Positions 53,566-62,825 of a stretch of DNA of 64,000 nt are shown one piece after another. Both the position numbers and the translations under genes were made by a program. The DNA is from Pseudomonas sp. efr-133-TYG-5. Lineage in GTDB: Bacteria; Pseudomonadota; Gammaproteobacteria; Pseudomonadales; Pseudomonadaceae. Below the pieces are notes generated by a model, which ran no database searches, was not told the origin of the DNA, and saw only the letters and a list, made by a program, of their open reading frames with translations. Position 1 is the first letter of the stretch. Each line of letters starts with the position of its first letter. Location of the stretch: positions 145,301-209,300 of the forward strand of contig NZ_JARVSM010000008.1 of assembly GCF_030209175.1 (NCBI RefSeq), in the 5' to 3' direction.

Positions 53566-55203
53566 ATGGCGACGTGTGGCGAAGTACTGGTCAAATTACT
53601 CGAGGACTACGGGGTCGAGCAGGTGTTCGGCATTCCCGGGGTGCACACCGTGGAGCTGTATCGCGGGCTGGCCCGTTCGAGCATCAACCATGTCACGCCG
53701 CGGCATGAGCAGGGCGCCGGTTTCATGGCCGACGGTTACGCGCGCACCAGTGGCAAACCGGGCGTGTGCTTCATCATTACCGGCCCGGGCATGACCAACA
53801 TCACCACCGCCATGGGCCAGGCGTACGCCGACTCGATCCCGATGCTGGTGATCTCCAGCGTGCAGACCCGCAACCAGTTGGGCGGCGGTCGCGGCAAGCT
53901 GCATGAATTGCCCAACCAGAGCGCACTGGTCGGCGGCGTGGCGGCGTTCTCCCACACCCTGATGTCGGCGTCAGAATTGCCGGGCGTGCTGGCCCGTGCG
54001 TTCGCCCTGTTCCAGGCCGGCCGCCCGCGTCCGGTGCACATCGAAATTCCCCTGGACGTGTTGGTGGAAGAGGCCGATGCACTGCTCGCCAGTGTTCCCG
54101 TGACTATCGACCGCGCAGGGGCCGCACCGGCTGCCGTGCAGCGCATGAGCGAACTGCTGGCCGGCGCCCAGCGTCCGCTGATTCTCGCCGGCGGCGGGGC
54201 GATCGATGCCGCCGGCGAACTCACCGAGCTGGCCGAGCGGCTCGACGCTCCGGTGGCGCTGACCATCAACGCCAAAGGCATGCTGCCGTCCAGCCATCCG
54301 CTGCTGATCGGCTCGACGCAAAGCCTGGTCGCCACCCGCGCGCTGGTGGCCGATGCCGACGTGGTTCTGGCCATCGGCACCGAACTGGCCGAGACCGATT
54401 ACGACGTGACGTTCGCCGGCGGCTTCGAGATTCCCGGCAAGCTGCTGCGCATCGACATCGATGCCGACCAGACCGTGCGCAACTACCCGCCGCACGTAGC
54501 GCTGGTGGCGGACTCGCGCAACGCCGCGCAAGCCTTGTTGAGCGCGTTGTCGCACCAGCCTCTGGCCGAGCGCCGCAACGATTGGGGCCAGGTCCGTGCG
54601 GCCCGCCTGCGCGATGAGCTGGCGGCGACCTGGGATGCACCGACCCTGGCCCAGACGCGGTTGCTCGAAACCGTCCTGCACGAGTTGCCGGAGGCGGTGT
54701 TCGTCGGCGACTCCACACAACCGGTGTACACCGGCAACCTCACCTTCAATCCGGAGCGTCCGCGCCGCTGGTTCAACTCGTCGACCGGTTACGGCACCCT
54801 CGGTTATGCCTTGCCGGCGGCCATCGGTGCCTGGCTGGGTGGCCGCAACGACAGCGGCGTGCGTGCGCCGGTGGTGTGCCTGATCGGTGACGGTGGCCTG
54901 CAATTCACCCTGCCGGAACTGGCCAGTGCAGTGGAGGCCCGCACGCCGGTGATCGTCCTGCTGTGGAATAACCAGGGCTACGAAGAGATCAAGAAATACA
55001 TGGTCAACCGCGCCATCGAACCGGTTGGCGTGGACATCTACACCCCCGACTTTATCGCGGTGGCCAAGGCCCTCGGTTGCGCGGCGCAGGCGATCCACGG
55101 CGTTGAACAACTGCGCGCTGCGCTGCGTGCCGCAACCGATCGGCAAGGTCCGACGGTGATCGAAATCGACCAGAACCAATGGCAGCAGGCGGTGGCGCAA
55201 TGA
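53566..55203 (+). CDS. aruI: ThDP-dependent 2-oxo-acid decarboxylase, AruI-like
   Basis: 545 residues. Like 5-guanidino-2-oxopentanoate decarboxylase, which converts 2-ketoarginine to 4-guanidinobutyraldehyde. The activating glutamate is E48 in RHEQGAGFMADGYAR. The ThDP-metal motif runs from GDGGLQFTL to LLWNNQGYEEI. The very start MATCGEVLVKLLEDYGVEQVFGIPG (cited in part) is like AruI. Acetolactate-synthase-like enzymes share the fold, so the exact substrate is inferred. It is translationally coupled to the next gene (ATGA), an aldehyde dehydrogenase that would take its product. Confidence 0.8.
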   Translation: MATCGEVLVKLLEDYGVEQVFGIPGVHTVELYRGLARSSINHVTPRHEQGAGFMADGYARTSGKPGVCFIITGPGMTNITTAMGQAYADSIPMLVISSVQTRNQLGGGRGKLHELPNQSALVGGVAAFSHTLMSASELPGVLARAFALFQAGRPRPVHIEIPLDVLVEEADALLASVPVTIDRAGAAPAAVQRMSELLAGAQRPLILAGGGAIDAAGELTELAERLDAPVALTINAKGMLPSSHPLLIGSTQSLVATRALVADADVVLAIGTELAETDYDVTFAGGFEIPGKLLRIDIDADQTVRNYPPHVALVADSRNAAQALLSALSHQPLAERRNDWGQVRAARLRDELAATWDAPTLAQTRLLETVLHELPEAVFVGDSTQPVYTGNLTFNPERPRRWFNSSTGYGTLGYALPAAIGAWLGGRNDSGVRAPVVCLIGDGGLQFTLPELASAVEARTPVIVLLWNNQGYEEIKKYMVNRAIEPVGVDIYTPDFIAVAKALGCAAQAIHGVEQLRAALRAATDRQGPTVIEIDQNQWQQAVAQ

Positions 55204-56648
55204 CTTTTCCTACTACGCTCGACGGCCTCTACATCAACGGCCAATGGTCCGCCGGACGCGAACATCTGCGGGTGATCAATCCGGCCACCGAAGCGCTGCT
55301 GACCACGGTCAATGGCGGTGACGAAACCGCCGTCGATCAGGCGGTCACGGCGGCGACCGCAGCCTTCAAGGACTGGTCGAAAACCCCTGGTGCCGAGCGT
55401 GGCGCGATCCTGCGCAACATCGCCAACGGCGTGCGCAAAGGCCGCGAGCAGCTGATGAAGCTGCAGTCGAGCAACAACGGCAAACCGCAATTCGAAGCGA
55501 GCATCGATGTCGACGACGTGATCGCCACGTTCGAGTACTACGCCGAACTGGCCGAAGGTCTGGATGCGCAACTCGACAGCCACGTGCCGCTACCCAGCGA
55601 CGATTTCAGTGCGCGGCTGCGGCGTGAGCCGTGCGGCGTGGTCGGGCTGATCGTGCCGTGGAATTTCCCGATGGTCACCACCGCCTGGAAACTCGCGCCA
55701 GCCCTGGCCGCTGGCTGCTGCGTGGTGCTCAAACCGTCGGAAGTCACGCCCCTGCCGGAACTGGAACTGGCGGCCATCATCGCCGAATCCGGGCTGCCTG
55801 CCGGGGTGTTCAACCTGGTCTGTGGCACCGGTCTGGCGGTGGGCGCGCCGCTGTCGGCCGATCCGCGCATCGCCAAGATTTCCTTCACCGGCAGCAACGC
55901 CGTCGGTGTGCAGGTCATGCAGCGTGCCGCCGAAACCGTCAAGGGCGTGAGCCTCGAACTGGGGGGCAAATCCTCGCTGCTGGTACTGGCCGATGCCGAC
56001 ATTGACCTGGCGGTGGAGCTGGCCTGTGGTGGTGGTTTCTTCAACGCCGGGCAGATGTGTTCGGCGACCAGCCGCGTGCTGGTTGCCGATGAACTGGCCG
56101 ACGAGTTCCTCATTCGCTTGCAGGCCCGCGCGGAAAAAATCCGCGTCGCCGATCCGTTCGACCCGGCCGTCGAGATGGGCGCGCTGGTCAATCAGGCGCA
56201 ATACCAGCGGGTGCTTGGCCACATCGATCGTGGTTTGAGTGCCGGGGCCAGGCTGGTGTGCGGTGGCAATCGCCCGGCGGACCTGCCGCGCGGCTATTTC
56301 CTGCAGCCGACGGTGTTCACCGAAGTGCCCCTCGACAGTGCGCTGTGGTGTGAAGAGATCTTTGGCCCGGTGATCTGCGTGCGCAGTTTCAGCAGCGAAG
56401 CCGAGGCGATTGCCCTGGCCAACGACAGTCAGTTCGGTCTGGTCGCCAGTGTGGTAACGCGTAACGCCGAAACCGCCGACCGGGTCGCCAATGCCTTGCA
56501 GGCCGGGCTTGTGTGGCTCAACGCGCCGCAGGTGATCTTCCCGCAGACGGCGTGGGGCGGTTACAAGCAGAGCAGTATCGGCCGCGAATTGGGACCGTGG
56601 GGCCTGGCCGCGTTCCAGGAAATCAAACACGTGATCCGGGCGCTCTGA
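55200..56648 (+). CDS. Aldehyde dehydrogenase (betaine/aminoaldehyde type)
   Basis: 482 residues. NAD(P)-linked oxidation of an aldehyde to its acid. It has N155 in PWNFP, E253 in LELGGKS and the catalytic C287 in NAGQMCSATS. The start MTFPTTLDGLYI at 55200 overlaps the decarboxylase stop. It probably oxidises the decarboxylase product (4-guanidinobutyraldehyde if AruI is correct). Related aminobutyraldehyde or betaine-aldehyde activity cannot be excluded. Confidence 0.9.
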   Translation: MTFPTTLDGLYINGQWSAGREHLRVINPATEALLTTVNGGDETAVDQAVTAATAAFKDWSKTPGAERGAILRNIANGVRKGREQLMKLQSSNNGKPQFEASIDVDDVIATFEYYAELAEGLDAQLDSHVPLPSDDFSARLRREPCGVVGLIVPWNFPMVTTAWKLAPALAAGCCVVLKPSEVTPLPELELAAIIAESGLPAGVFNLVCGTGLAVGAPLSADPRIAKISFTGSNAVGVQVMQRAAETVKGVSLELGGKSSLLVLADADIDLAVELACGGGFFNAGQMCSATSRVLVADELADEFLIRLQARAEKIRVADPFDPAVEMGALVNQAQYQRVLGHIDRGLSAGARLVCGGNRPADLPRGYFLQPTVFTEVPLDSALWCEEIFGPVICVRSFSSEAEAIALANDSQFGLVASVVTRNAETADRVANALQAGLVWLNAPQVIFPQTAWGGYKQSSIGRELGPWGLAAFQEIKHVIRAL

Positions 56649-56666
56649 ACGCCCGAAAAAGGTCCG

Positions 56667-56691
56667 CGCATGCCTCGCAAAAAGGCATGCG
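56667..56691 (+). other. Hairpin after the aldehyde dehydrogenase gene
   Basis: An 8-bp stem (56667-56674 and 56684-56691) with a nine-base loop but no T tract. It may be an RNA-stability or partial terminator element before the solute-binding protein gene. The remaining 200 bases have no gene. Confidence 0.5.
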
Positions 56692-56865
56692 CCGGCGTCA
56701 TGGCTTCAATGAGTTTTTATCGATAGTCAGGTGTTTTGCACGACCTCAGGATGAACCCGTCGGCTGCGCTGCATGCCTTTGAACACAAGGCCTGCAGCCG
56801 ATCCGGCCGCGCGGATGCAACGGTTGCGACCAACCTCATACTTAAAAGAACAAAGGGAGTCCGTC

Positions 56866-57969
56866 ATGGGCGAGCACGATCTGAACAGGCGTCAATTCAT
56901 TAAAACCGTCGGCGTGGCCTCGGTGGCCGCGGCGGCCATGAGCCTCCCCTTCGTCGGGGTGCGCGCCAGTGACACGCGGTTTGCCGGCAAGACCCTGCGT
57001 CTGCTGACCTGGTCGGATGACACCGGCCTGGCGGCGCTGCGCAATATCGCCGCGACGTTCGAAGCCAAGACCGGCGCCAAGGTGATTGCCGACCGCACCG
57101 GCAGCACCTCGGAAATGGTCGCCAAGCTCAAGGCCGGCGGTGACCGTCCGCAGTACGACATCATCACCCTGGCCGGGGTGGGCGCCGAAGGCCTGGCCGC
57201 CGCCGGGCTGCTGGAGAAGCCCGACCTCAATCGCATTCCCAACCTGGTCGACGTCCCGGAAAAGTATCGCACCGGCGCCAACGGTCACGGTATCGGCTAC
57301 CTGCTGTGGTGCAACAGCCTCGTCTACAGCACTCGTACCCAGTCCGCCGCGCCGGACAGCTACGCCGCGCTGTGGGATGCCGATCTGGCACCGAACATCT
57401 TCCTGCCGCCGCCGAACTGGACCGAGGCGATGGACCTGATCATCATCGCCGGCAAACTCGCCGGTGGCGACGAGCACAACATCGAGCCGGGCTTCAAGAA
57501 GCTTGCCGAGCTCAAGGAGCGCGTGGTCACGCTGGGCGAAAACCCCAACCAGATCGCCGAACTGTTCCGCACCGGCTCGCTGGACATGGGCGGGCTGTAC
57601 GCCCCGGCGTTTTTCCCCAAGCAGATCCGCGACCCGAACTATGGCCTGGGGGCCACGTTCGGCATGAAGGAAGGTTTCTACACCGACCTGATGCTCTCGG
57701 TGATGCCGAAGAATCGTCCCGGCGACACCGACCTGGCCTACGCCTTCATCGACCACTCCCTCGACCCGCTGGTGCAGGGCAAGATGGCCGAGGACATCTT
57801 CAACGGTCCGGTCAACGCCAAGGCGATCATCTCCGCCGAGGCGCGCAAGAGCCCGTACATCCTCACTCCCGAGCAGATTGCCGAGAAGGCGATCATGCAC
57901 GACAACGCCTTCCTGGCCACCGTGCATGACCAGTGGATTCGCCGTTACACGGAAATCTTTTCTTCCTGA
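56866..57969 (+). CDS. ABC transporter periplasmic binding protein (polyamine/PotD type), Tat-exported
   Basis: 367 residues. N-terminal twin-arginine motif NRRQFIKTVGVA with a cleavable signal ending near GVRAS. The rest is an extracellular solute-binding family 1/8 fold (KTLRLLTWSDDTGLAAL, TYLLWCNSL-like region). The polyamine/iron class of binding proteins fits the accompanying permeases. The ATG at 56866 has GGGAG upstream. With the two enzymes, the ligand is likely a guanidino or amine compound. Confidence 0.88.
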   Translation: MGEHDLNRRQFIKTVGVASVAAAAMSLPFVGVRASDTRFAGKTLRLLTWSDDTGLAALRNIAATFEAKTGAKVIADRTGSTSEMVAKLKAGGDRPQYDIITLAGVGAEGLAAAGLLEKPDLNRIPNLVDVPEKYRTGANGHGIGYLLWCNSLVYSTRTQSAAPDSYAALWDADLAPNIFLPPPNWTEAMDLIIIAGKLAGGDEHNIEPGFKKLAELKERVVTLGENPNQIAELFRTGSLDMGGLYAPAFFPKQIRDPNYGLGATFGMKEGFYTDLMLSVMPKNRPGDTDLAYAFIDHSLDPLVQGKMAEDIFNGPVNAKAIISAEARKSPYILTPEQIAEKAIMHDNAFLATVHDQWIRRYTEIFSS

Positions 57970-57997
57970 CGCCGTCCTTCCAGACACCGCGGAACCC

Positions 57998-58088
57998 TTG
58001 TGGGAGCGAGCCTGCTCGCGAATGCGTCAGCACAGTCCGTATGGATGTGACTGACACAGCGCCTTCGCGAGCAGGCTCGCTCCCACAG
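57998..58088. repeat. REP/REPIN palindrome pair inside the ABC operon
   Basis: Facing GTGGGAGCGAGCCTGCTCGCG units (core GTGGGAGCGAGC) about 45 bases apart, between the binding-protein gene and the first permease gene. Such elements inside an operon can protect upstream mRNA and allow more binding protein than permease. Confidence 0.9.
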
Positions 58089-58137
58089 GAGGCAGAGGTG
58101 TCTGGCCGATTCGTTTTCCATTGACGAGATCATTGCT

Positions 58138-59046
58138 ATGGAACATCAACCCCTGACCCAAGCCGTCGGCGCCGCTAACGTGCGCGCGGCGCGCGGTATT
58201 TCGCCGACCGCCCGGGCATGGCTTTTCCTGTCGCCGTCGATGCTGTTTCTCGGTGTGCTGATTGCGGCGAGCCTGCTGGTGCTGCGCATGAGCGTCGGCA
58301 GCAAAGGTGCGGAATGGAGCGGCTTCAACCTCGCCAGCTACGCGCAATTGCTCGAACCCTATTATCTGAAATCGCTGCTGCTGACCCTGCGCCTGGCGCT
58401 GATCAGTGCGGTGATCGCCGTGCTGCTGGCGATCCCGGTGGCGTACACCATGTCGCGGCTGACCTCACCGTTCGTGCGGCGGATCTTTCTCGCGGCGGTG
58501 TTGTTGCCGCTGCTGGTCAATCTGCTGCTGCAAAGCTACGGCTGGCTGGTGATTCTCGGCCCCGGCGGCATGCTCAACCAGACCCTCATGGGGCTGGGGC
58601 TGATCAAGCGGCCGATCATGCTGCTGTACAACCAGAACGGCGTGTTGATGGGCCTGGTGCAGACCGCGTTCCCGCTGGCCGTGCTGCCGATCGCCAGCGC
58701 CATGCGCGGCGTTGCCCGCAGCTATGAAGAGGCAGCCGCGACCCTCGGTGCCAGCCGCTTGCAGGTGTTCCGTCAAGTGGTGCTGCCGATGAGCCTGCCG
58801 GGGATCATCACCGGTGCAACGCTGGTATTCGCCTACAACGCCAGCAGCTTCGTGGTGCCGCTGCTGCTCGGCGGGCGCCGGGTGCCGATGCTGGCGGTGA
58901 TGGTGCACGACCAGATCGCGCCGCTGATGAACTGGCCCGCTGCCTCCGCTGCCGGCGTGGTGCTGATTGTCACCACCCTGGCGATCATGACCCTGTCCGA
59001 ATACTTCACCGGCCGCCGCCGGCGTCTGCTGGAGGCATCGCAATGA
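58138..59046 (+). CDS. ABC permease 1 (PotB type)
   Basis: 302-residue inner-membrane subunit with about six helices. The EAA loop that contacts the ATPase is EEAAATLGASRLQVFRQVVLP near residues 197-217. The start at 58138 is the first ATG after the REP element. It overlaps the next gene by four bases. Confidence 0.92.
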   Translation: MEHQPLTQAVGAANVRAARGISPTARAWLFLSPSMLFLGVLIAASLLVLRMSVGSKGAEWSGFNLASYAQLLEPYYLKSLLLTLRLALISAVIAVLLAIPVAYTMSRLTSPFVRRIFLAAVLLPLLVNLLLQSYGWLVILGPGGMLNQTLMGLGLIKRPIMLLYNQNGVLMGLVQTAFPLAVLPIASAMRGVARSYEEAAATLGASRLQVFRQVVLPMSLPGIITGATLVFAYNASSFVVPLLLGGRRVPMLAVMVHDQIAPLMNWPAASAAGVVLIVTTLAIMTLSEYFTGRRRRLLEASQ

Positions 59047-59891
59047 GTATCCTGTCCAACAAGCGCATGGCCCTGCTGCCCGGCGAAACCGGCAAGTTTG
59101 CCGGGATTCTTTCCGCGGTGATTCTGCTGCTCGCGGTGTTGCCGATCCTGACCATGATCGTGATGTCGTTCAGCGGTGCGGCGAACCTGGATTTTCCGCC
59201 GAGCAGCTACAGCCTGCAGTGGTACAAGGCGGCGTGGCACACCTTTGTCTCGCCGGATGCCAGCGATGTGCTGAGCCTCGGCCAGGCCATGGGCACCAGC
59301 CTGCTGGTGGCGTGCCTGACCATGGTTTTCGCCACGCTGATCGCGGTGCCGGCGGCGTACGCGCTGACCCGCTGCGAGTTCCGCGGCAAAGCCGTGGCGC
59401 TGCAACTGATGTCGCTGCCGCTGGTGTTCCCGATGGTGGTGCTGGGCCTGGCGCTGCTGCTGGTGTTCGACAGCCTGCCGTTCCACCTGACCACGTCGCG
59501 CCTGGTGATTGCTCACGTGATTCTGGCGCTGCCGTTCGTGGTGAAGAACTGCACGGCGGCGATGCTCTCGATCGGCAGCGAAGTCGAGGAGGCCGCACAG
59601 ATGCTCGGCGCTTCGCCGCTGCGGGCGATTGTCGATGTGGTGGTGCCGTTGATGAAATCGGGGATCCTCGCGGGGATGCTGCTGGCGTTCATCGTTTCGT
59701 TCAACGAATTCACCGTCACCTACTTCCTCTACACCATCGATGTGATGACCGTGCCGATCTGGATGTACAGCCGCACCGTGTCCTCGCTCGACCCTACCGT
59801 GTTCTCGTTTGCCGTGCTGATCGTGCTGATCGACTTCGTCCTGATCTGGGCGCTGGAGAAGCTGGTGGGCGAGGGCGGCGTTTCCTTTTGA
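59043..59891 (+). CDS. ABC permease 2 (PotC type)
   Basis: 282 residues, about six helices. The EAA loop is EEAAQMLGASPLRAIVDVVVP. ATGA overlap with permease 1 and 14 bases before the ATPase gene show an operon. Together with permease 1 it forms the heterodimeric channel. Confidence 0.92.
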   Translation: MSILSNKRMALLPGETGKFAGILSAVILLLAVLPILTMIVMSFSGAANLDFPPSSYSLQWYKAAWHTFVSPDASDVLSLGQAMGTSLLVACLTMVFATLIAVPAAYALTRCEFRGKAVALQLMSLPLVFPMVVLGLALLLVFDSLPFHLTTSRLVIAHVILALPFVVKNCTAAMLSIGSEVEEAAQMLGASPLRAIVDVVVPLMKSGILAGMLLAFIVSFNEFTVTYFLYTIDVMTVPIWMYSRTVSSLDPTVFSFAVLIVLIDFVLIWALEKLVGEGGVSF

Positions 59892-59905
59892 TTGTGAGGT
59901 GCAAC

Positions 59906-60961
59906 ATGACTGGACTGATTCTGGAAAACGTCGAGAAATTCTACGGCTCGGCGTGCGCGGTGGCCGACGTCAACCTGCATTTGCCACCCGGCAAACTGGT
60001 GTGTTTCCTCGGTCCTTCGGGCTGCGGCAAAACCACCCTGCTGCGGATGATCGCCGGCCTGGAAACCCTCAGCGGCGGCGAGATCCGCCTCGATGGCGAG
60101 GACATCGGCCAGACCCCGGCGCACCTGCGCAACTTCGGCATGGTGTTCCAGTCGCTGGCGCTGTTTCCGCACATGACCGTCGGCGAGAACATCGCCTACC
60201 CGCTGAAACTGCGCGGCGTCAGCAAGGCCGAGCAGCAGGCGCGGGTGGTGGAATTGCTCGAGCTGATCCAGCTGCAGGCGATGATCGACCGCCCGGTGGC
60301 CAAGCTCTCCGGCGGCCAGCGGCAACGCGTGGCGATTGCCCGGGCGATTGCCTCGCATCCGAAAATTCTCCTGCTCGACGAGCCGCTGTCGGCGCTGGAC
60401 GCCAAACTGCGCGAGTCGATGCAGGTGGAAATCCGCCAGCTGCAACAACGCCTGAACATCACCACCATCATGGTCACCCACGATCAGCGCGAAGCCATGA
60501 CCATGGCCGACATCGTCGTCGTGCTGGGCGAACACAAAGTGCAGCAGGTCGGTACGCCGATCGAGATCTACCGGTGTCCGGCCAACGAGTTCGTTGCCGA
60601 CTTCATCGGCTCGGGCAACATCTTCCCGGCCACCGTGCTGGGTGATGGCAAGGTCGGCCTGCCGGGTGGCGACGCGCTGCAAGTGCCGATCTGCAGCAGC
60701 ATTGTCGCAGGGCAGAAAGTGAAGATGCTGATTCGCCCCGAAGACCTGCAACTGTCCGCGCCACAGGCCACGGCGGGTAATCGCTTGCTCGGCAAGGTGA
60801 CGTTCGTGCGCGATATCGGCGCGACCATCGAGACCACGGTGGAGTGTTCCGGCGTGACGTTTACGGCGCTGAGCACGCCGTGTCAGGGCATCGGGCTGGG
60901 GATCGGGCACCCGGTGTCGGTGACGTTGCCGCCTGAGGCATGTCGGGTACTCGGTGCATGA
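59906..60961 (+). CDS. ABC ATP-binding subunit (PotA type)
   Basis: 351 residues. Walker A GPSGCGKTT at 36-44, signature LSGGQ at 134-138, Walker B LLLDEP, and switch histidine in VTHDQ. A TOBE-like C-terminal domain (about 245-350) is typical of the PotA/MalK class. The start MTGLILENVEKFYG at 59906 follows GAGG at six bases. The apparent longer frame over the preceding permease gene is an artefact. It is the last gene of the operon. Confidence 0.93.
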   Translation: MTGLILENVEKFYGSACAVADVNLHLPPGKLVCFLGPSGCGKTTLLRMIAGLETLSGGEIRLDGEDIGQTPAHLRNFGMVFQSLALFPHMTVGENIAYPLKLRGVSKAEQQARVVELLELIQLQAMIDRPVAKLSGGQRQRVAIARAIASHPKILLLDEPLSALDAKLRESMQVEIRQLQQRLNITTIMVTHDQREAMTMADIVVVLGEHKVQQVGTPIEIYRCPANEFVADFIGSGNIFPATVLGDGKVGLPGGDALQVPICSSIVAGQKVKMLIRPEDLQLSAPQATAGNRLLGKVTFVRDIGATIETTVECSGVTFTALSTPCQGIGLGIGHPVSVTLPPEACRVLGA

Positions 60962-60984
60962 TTCTGGATTGAGGTGGCCTTGAC

Positions 60985-61157
60985 TGGCCCCATCGCTGGC
61001 AAGCCAGCTCCCACAGGTTTTTCGGGTGGGCACAAATTCTGTGTTCAGCACAAAACCCTGTGGGAGCTCGCTTGTCAGCGATGACGTCAGTCGATACAGC
61101 ACAACACCCTGCGGGAGCTGGCTTGCCAGCGATGGCGTCAGTCGATACAGCACAACA
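60985..61157. repeat. Repeat cluster: GCTGGCAAGCCAGCTCCCAC element plus two 51-bp direct repeats
   Basis: A copy of the ATCGCTGGCAAGCCAGCTCC type lies near 60991-61016. Two direct copies of a 51-base unit follow (61056-61106 and 61107-61157), each starting CCCTGnGGGAGCT and ending in CACAACAC. They differ at a few bases. They lie between the convergent ABC operon and AraC gene. Confidence 0.8.
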
Positions 61158-61163
61158 CCGTGA

Positions 61164-62093
61164 TCAGACCGACTGCCGCAACCGCGCCAGATCCCGCAAC
61201 GGCGGCGCGCCGAACAGGCGGCTGTATTCGCGGCTGAACTGCGACGGACTTTCATAGCCCACCCGATAGCCCGCCGCCGACGCCTCCAGGCCTTCGGCGA
61301 GCATCAGGCGCCGCGCCTCCTGCAGGCGCAGTTGCTTCTGATACTGCAGCGGGCTCATCGCCGTCATTGCCTTGAACCGGTGGTGCAGGGTCGAGACGCT
61401 GAGGTTCACTTCGCGGGCCAAATCGTCGATGCGCAGCGGCTGCTCGAAGTTGCCGTTGAGCCACTTGATCGCCTGGCTGATGCGATGGCTCTGGCTGTTG
61501 GCAATCGCGATTTCATACAGGCGATGACCCTGCGGGCTGCGCAGCAGGCGATAGAGGATTTCCCGGCGGATCAGCGGCGCGAGCATGGCGATGTCTTTCG
61601 GCGCGTCGAGCAGACGCGCCAGGCGCAACACTGCGTCAAGCATGGCACTGTCGATCTTCTCCACATACAGCCCGCGCCCGGTGGGGCGGGTCGGTACGCC
61701 CATGGGGCCGGCGTCGGCGATCAGCGCGGTGATTTCCGCCGGGTCGATATCCAGGCGCACGGCCAGAATCGGATCCTCGGGCGAGACGTTGACCACACGC
61801 CCGCTCAACGGCATCGAAACGGAGACCACCAGGTAATTCAGCGGGTCGTAATTGAAGTATTCGTCCGCCAGCCGCACCTCTTTACGCCCCTGGGCCATGA
61901 TGCACAGCGCCGGTTGCGCGAGCACCGGGGCGAAGTCATGGGATCGGGTGTGGCGCGACATGAACAGCGAGCCGACGGCAGTCGCATAGCTGCCGTCTTC
62001 GGCGGTGTTGCGGCGGATGATCGCCGCCAGTTCCGCGCGCTGCTTTTCCATGTCGGCATCTGGCGCGGCTTGAATACGATCGAATGACGTCAT
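61164..62093 (-). CDS. AraC-type regulator with AraC_N sensor domain
   Basis: 309 residues. N-terminal cupin-like domain with FAPVLAQPALCIMAQGRKEVRL, then the DNA-binding domain (DDLAREVNLSVSTLHHRFKAM and GYRVGYESPSQFSREYSRLFG). The start at 62093 has GAGG nine bases before it; the ATG at 62102 touches that element. It is divergent from the monooxygenase-like gene with a 335-base gap and may control it. Confidence 0.9.
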   Translation of the reverse strand: MTSFDRIQAAPDADMEKQRAELAAIIRRNTAEDGSYATAVGSLFMSRHTRSHDFAPVLAQPALCIMAQGRKEVRLADEYFNYDPLNYLVVSVSMPLSGRVVNVSPEDPILAVRLDIDPAEITALIADAGPMGVPTRPTGRGLYVEKIDSAMLDAVLRLARLLDAPKDIAMLAPLIRREILYRLLRSPQGHRLYEIAIANSQSHRISQAIKWLNGNFEQPLRIDDLAREVNLSVSTLHHRFKAMTAMSPLQYQKQLRLQEARRLMLAEGLEASAAGYRVGYESPSQFSREYSRLFGAPPLRDLARLRQSV

Positions 62094-62428
62094 GCACGGC
62101 ATCCTCGGCAAGGGAGGTGGAATGGAGCAGAGCATATGTTTGTGCAAGCGCAAGCGGTAGACACATCCTGCGAAATGCTTGCCTGATCCTGCATGGCGTT
62201 GGTTGCGTGCCCAGACATGACAGGGCGTAACCCGGCAAACTTGCTTGAAACCGGTGTGACAGGACGGTGACAGTCATTCACGACCTGTTACAGGTCCGAA
62301 AGAAAGTCTCGCAGGATTGTGCAACGCAGCGGCAGGAATCGACTAACGGCAGCCGGAGTCCGGCCCTTAATCTTGGATCCTGTCGCAGCCCGTCCCGGCT
62401 GCCACACGACTCCCTGGGAGGGTTGAAC
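62094..62428. other. Divergent intergenic region between AraC gene and ABM-domain gene
   Basis: About 335 bases. No open frame has coding character. It should contain promoters and the AraC operator. Short GTGACAG/GACGGTGACAG-like repeats near 62256-62272 are possible binding half-sites, but this is weak. Confidence 0.5.
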
Positions 62429-62782
62429 ATGTCCAAGCAGATCCCCGTCAGTCATATGGCCTTCGTTCGAGCGCGCGCCGGGCGCTCGGCAGAACTCGGT
62501 GTGCGCCTGAGCGCGCTGATCGAACCGTCCCGCGCCGCACCCGGTTGCCTGAGCTTTGCCTTGCAACAATCGCAGTGCGATCCCGAGTTGTGGCTGGTCT
62601 CGGGTTTCTGGAGCCACCAGCAGGCGATGACCGCGTACTTCAGCAGTCCGGCGATGCAAGTCTTTGCCGAGCTGGTGCAGGAACTGGTCGTCAACAGCCT
62701 GGATTTCCACACCTTCAAGGACGTCTCGGCGGCGCAGGCGCTTGGGCAATGCAGCGCACCGATACACAAACTCGCCGGTTGA
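62429..62782 (+). CDS. Putative quinol monooxygenase (ABM domain)
   Basis: 117 residues. ABM-fold protein, about residues 8-98, with VRARAGRSAELGVRLSALIEPSRAAPGC and the WLVSGFWSHQQAMTAYFSSP pattern typical of YgiN-like quinol monooxygenases. The ATG at 62429 follows GGGAGG at seven to eight bases. The substrate may be a quinol or an antibiotic-like ring compound; not fixed. Confidence 0.87.
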   Translation: MSKQIPVSHMAFVRARAGRSAELGVRLSALIEPSRAAPGCLSFALQQSQCDPELWLVSGFWSHQQAMTAYFSSPAMQVFAELVQELVVNSLDFHTFKDVSAAQALGQCSAPIHKLAG

Positions 62783-62825
62783 GGGTTTAATGGCCGGCCT
62801 ATTTGACTGAGCCAGGACCTGCGAC

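Noticed and set aside
59219..59905. Long 5' extension of the ABC ATPase frame
   Set aside because: It overlaps the second permease gene in another frame and is not protein-like; the ATG at 59906 has a good ribosome site.
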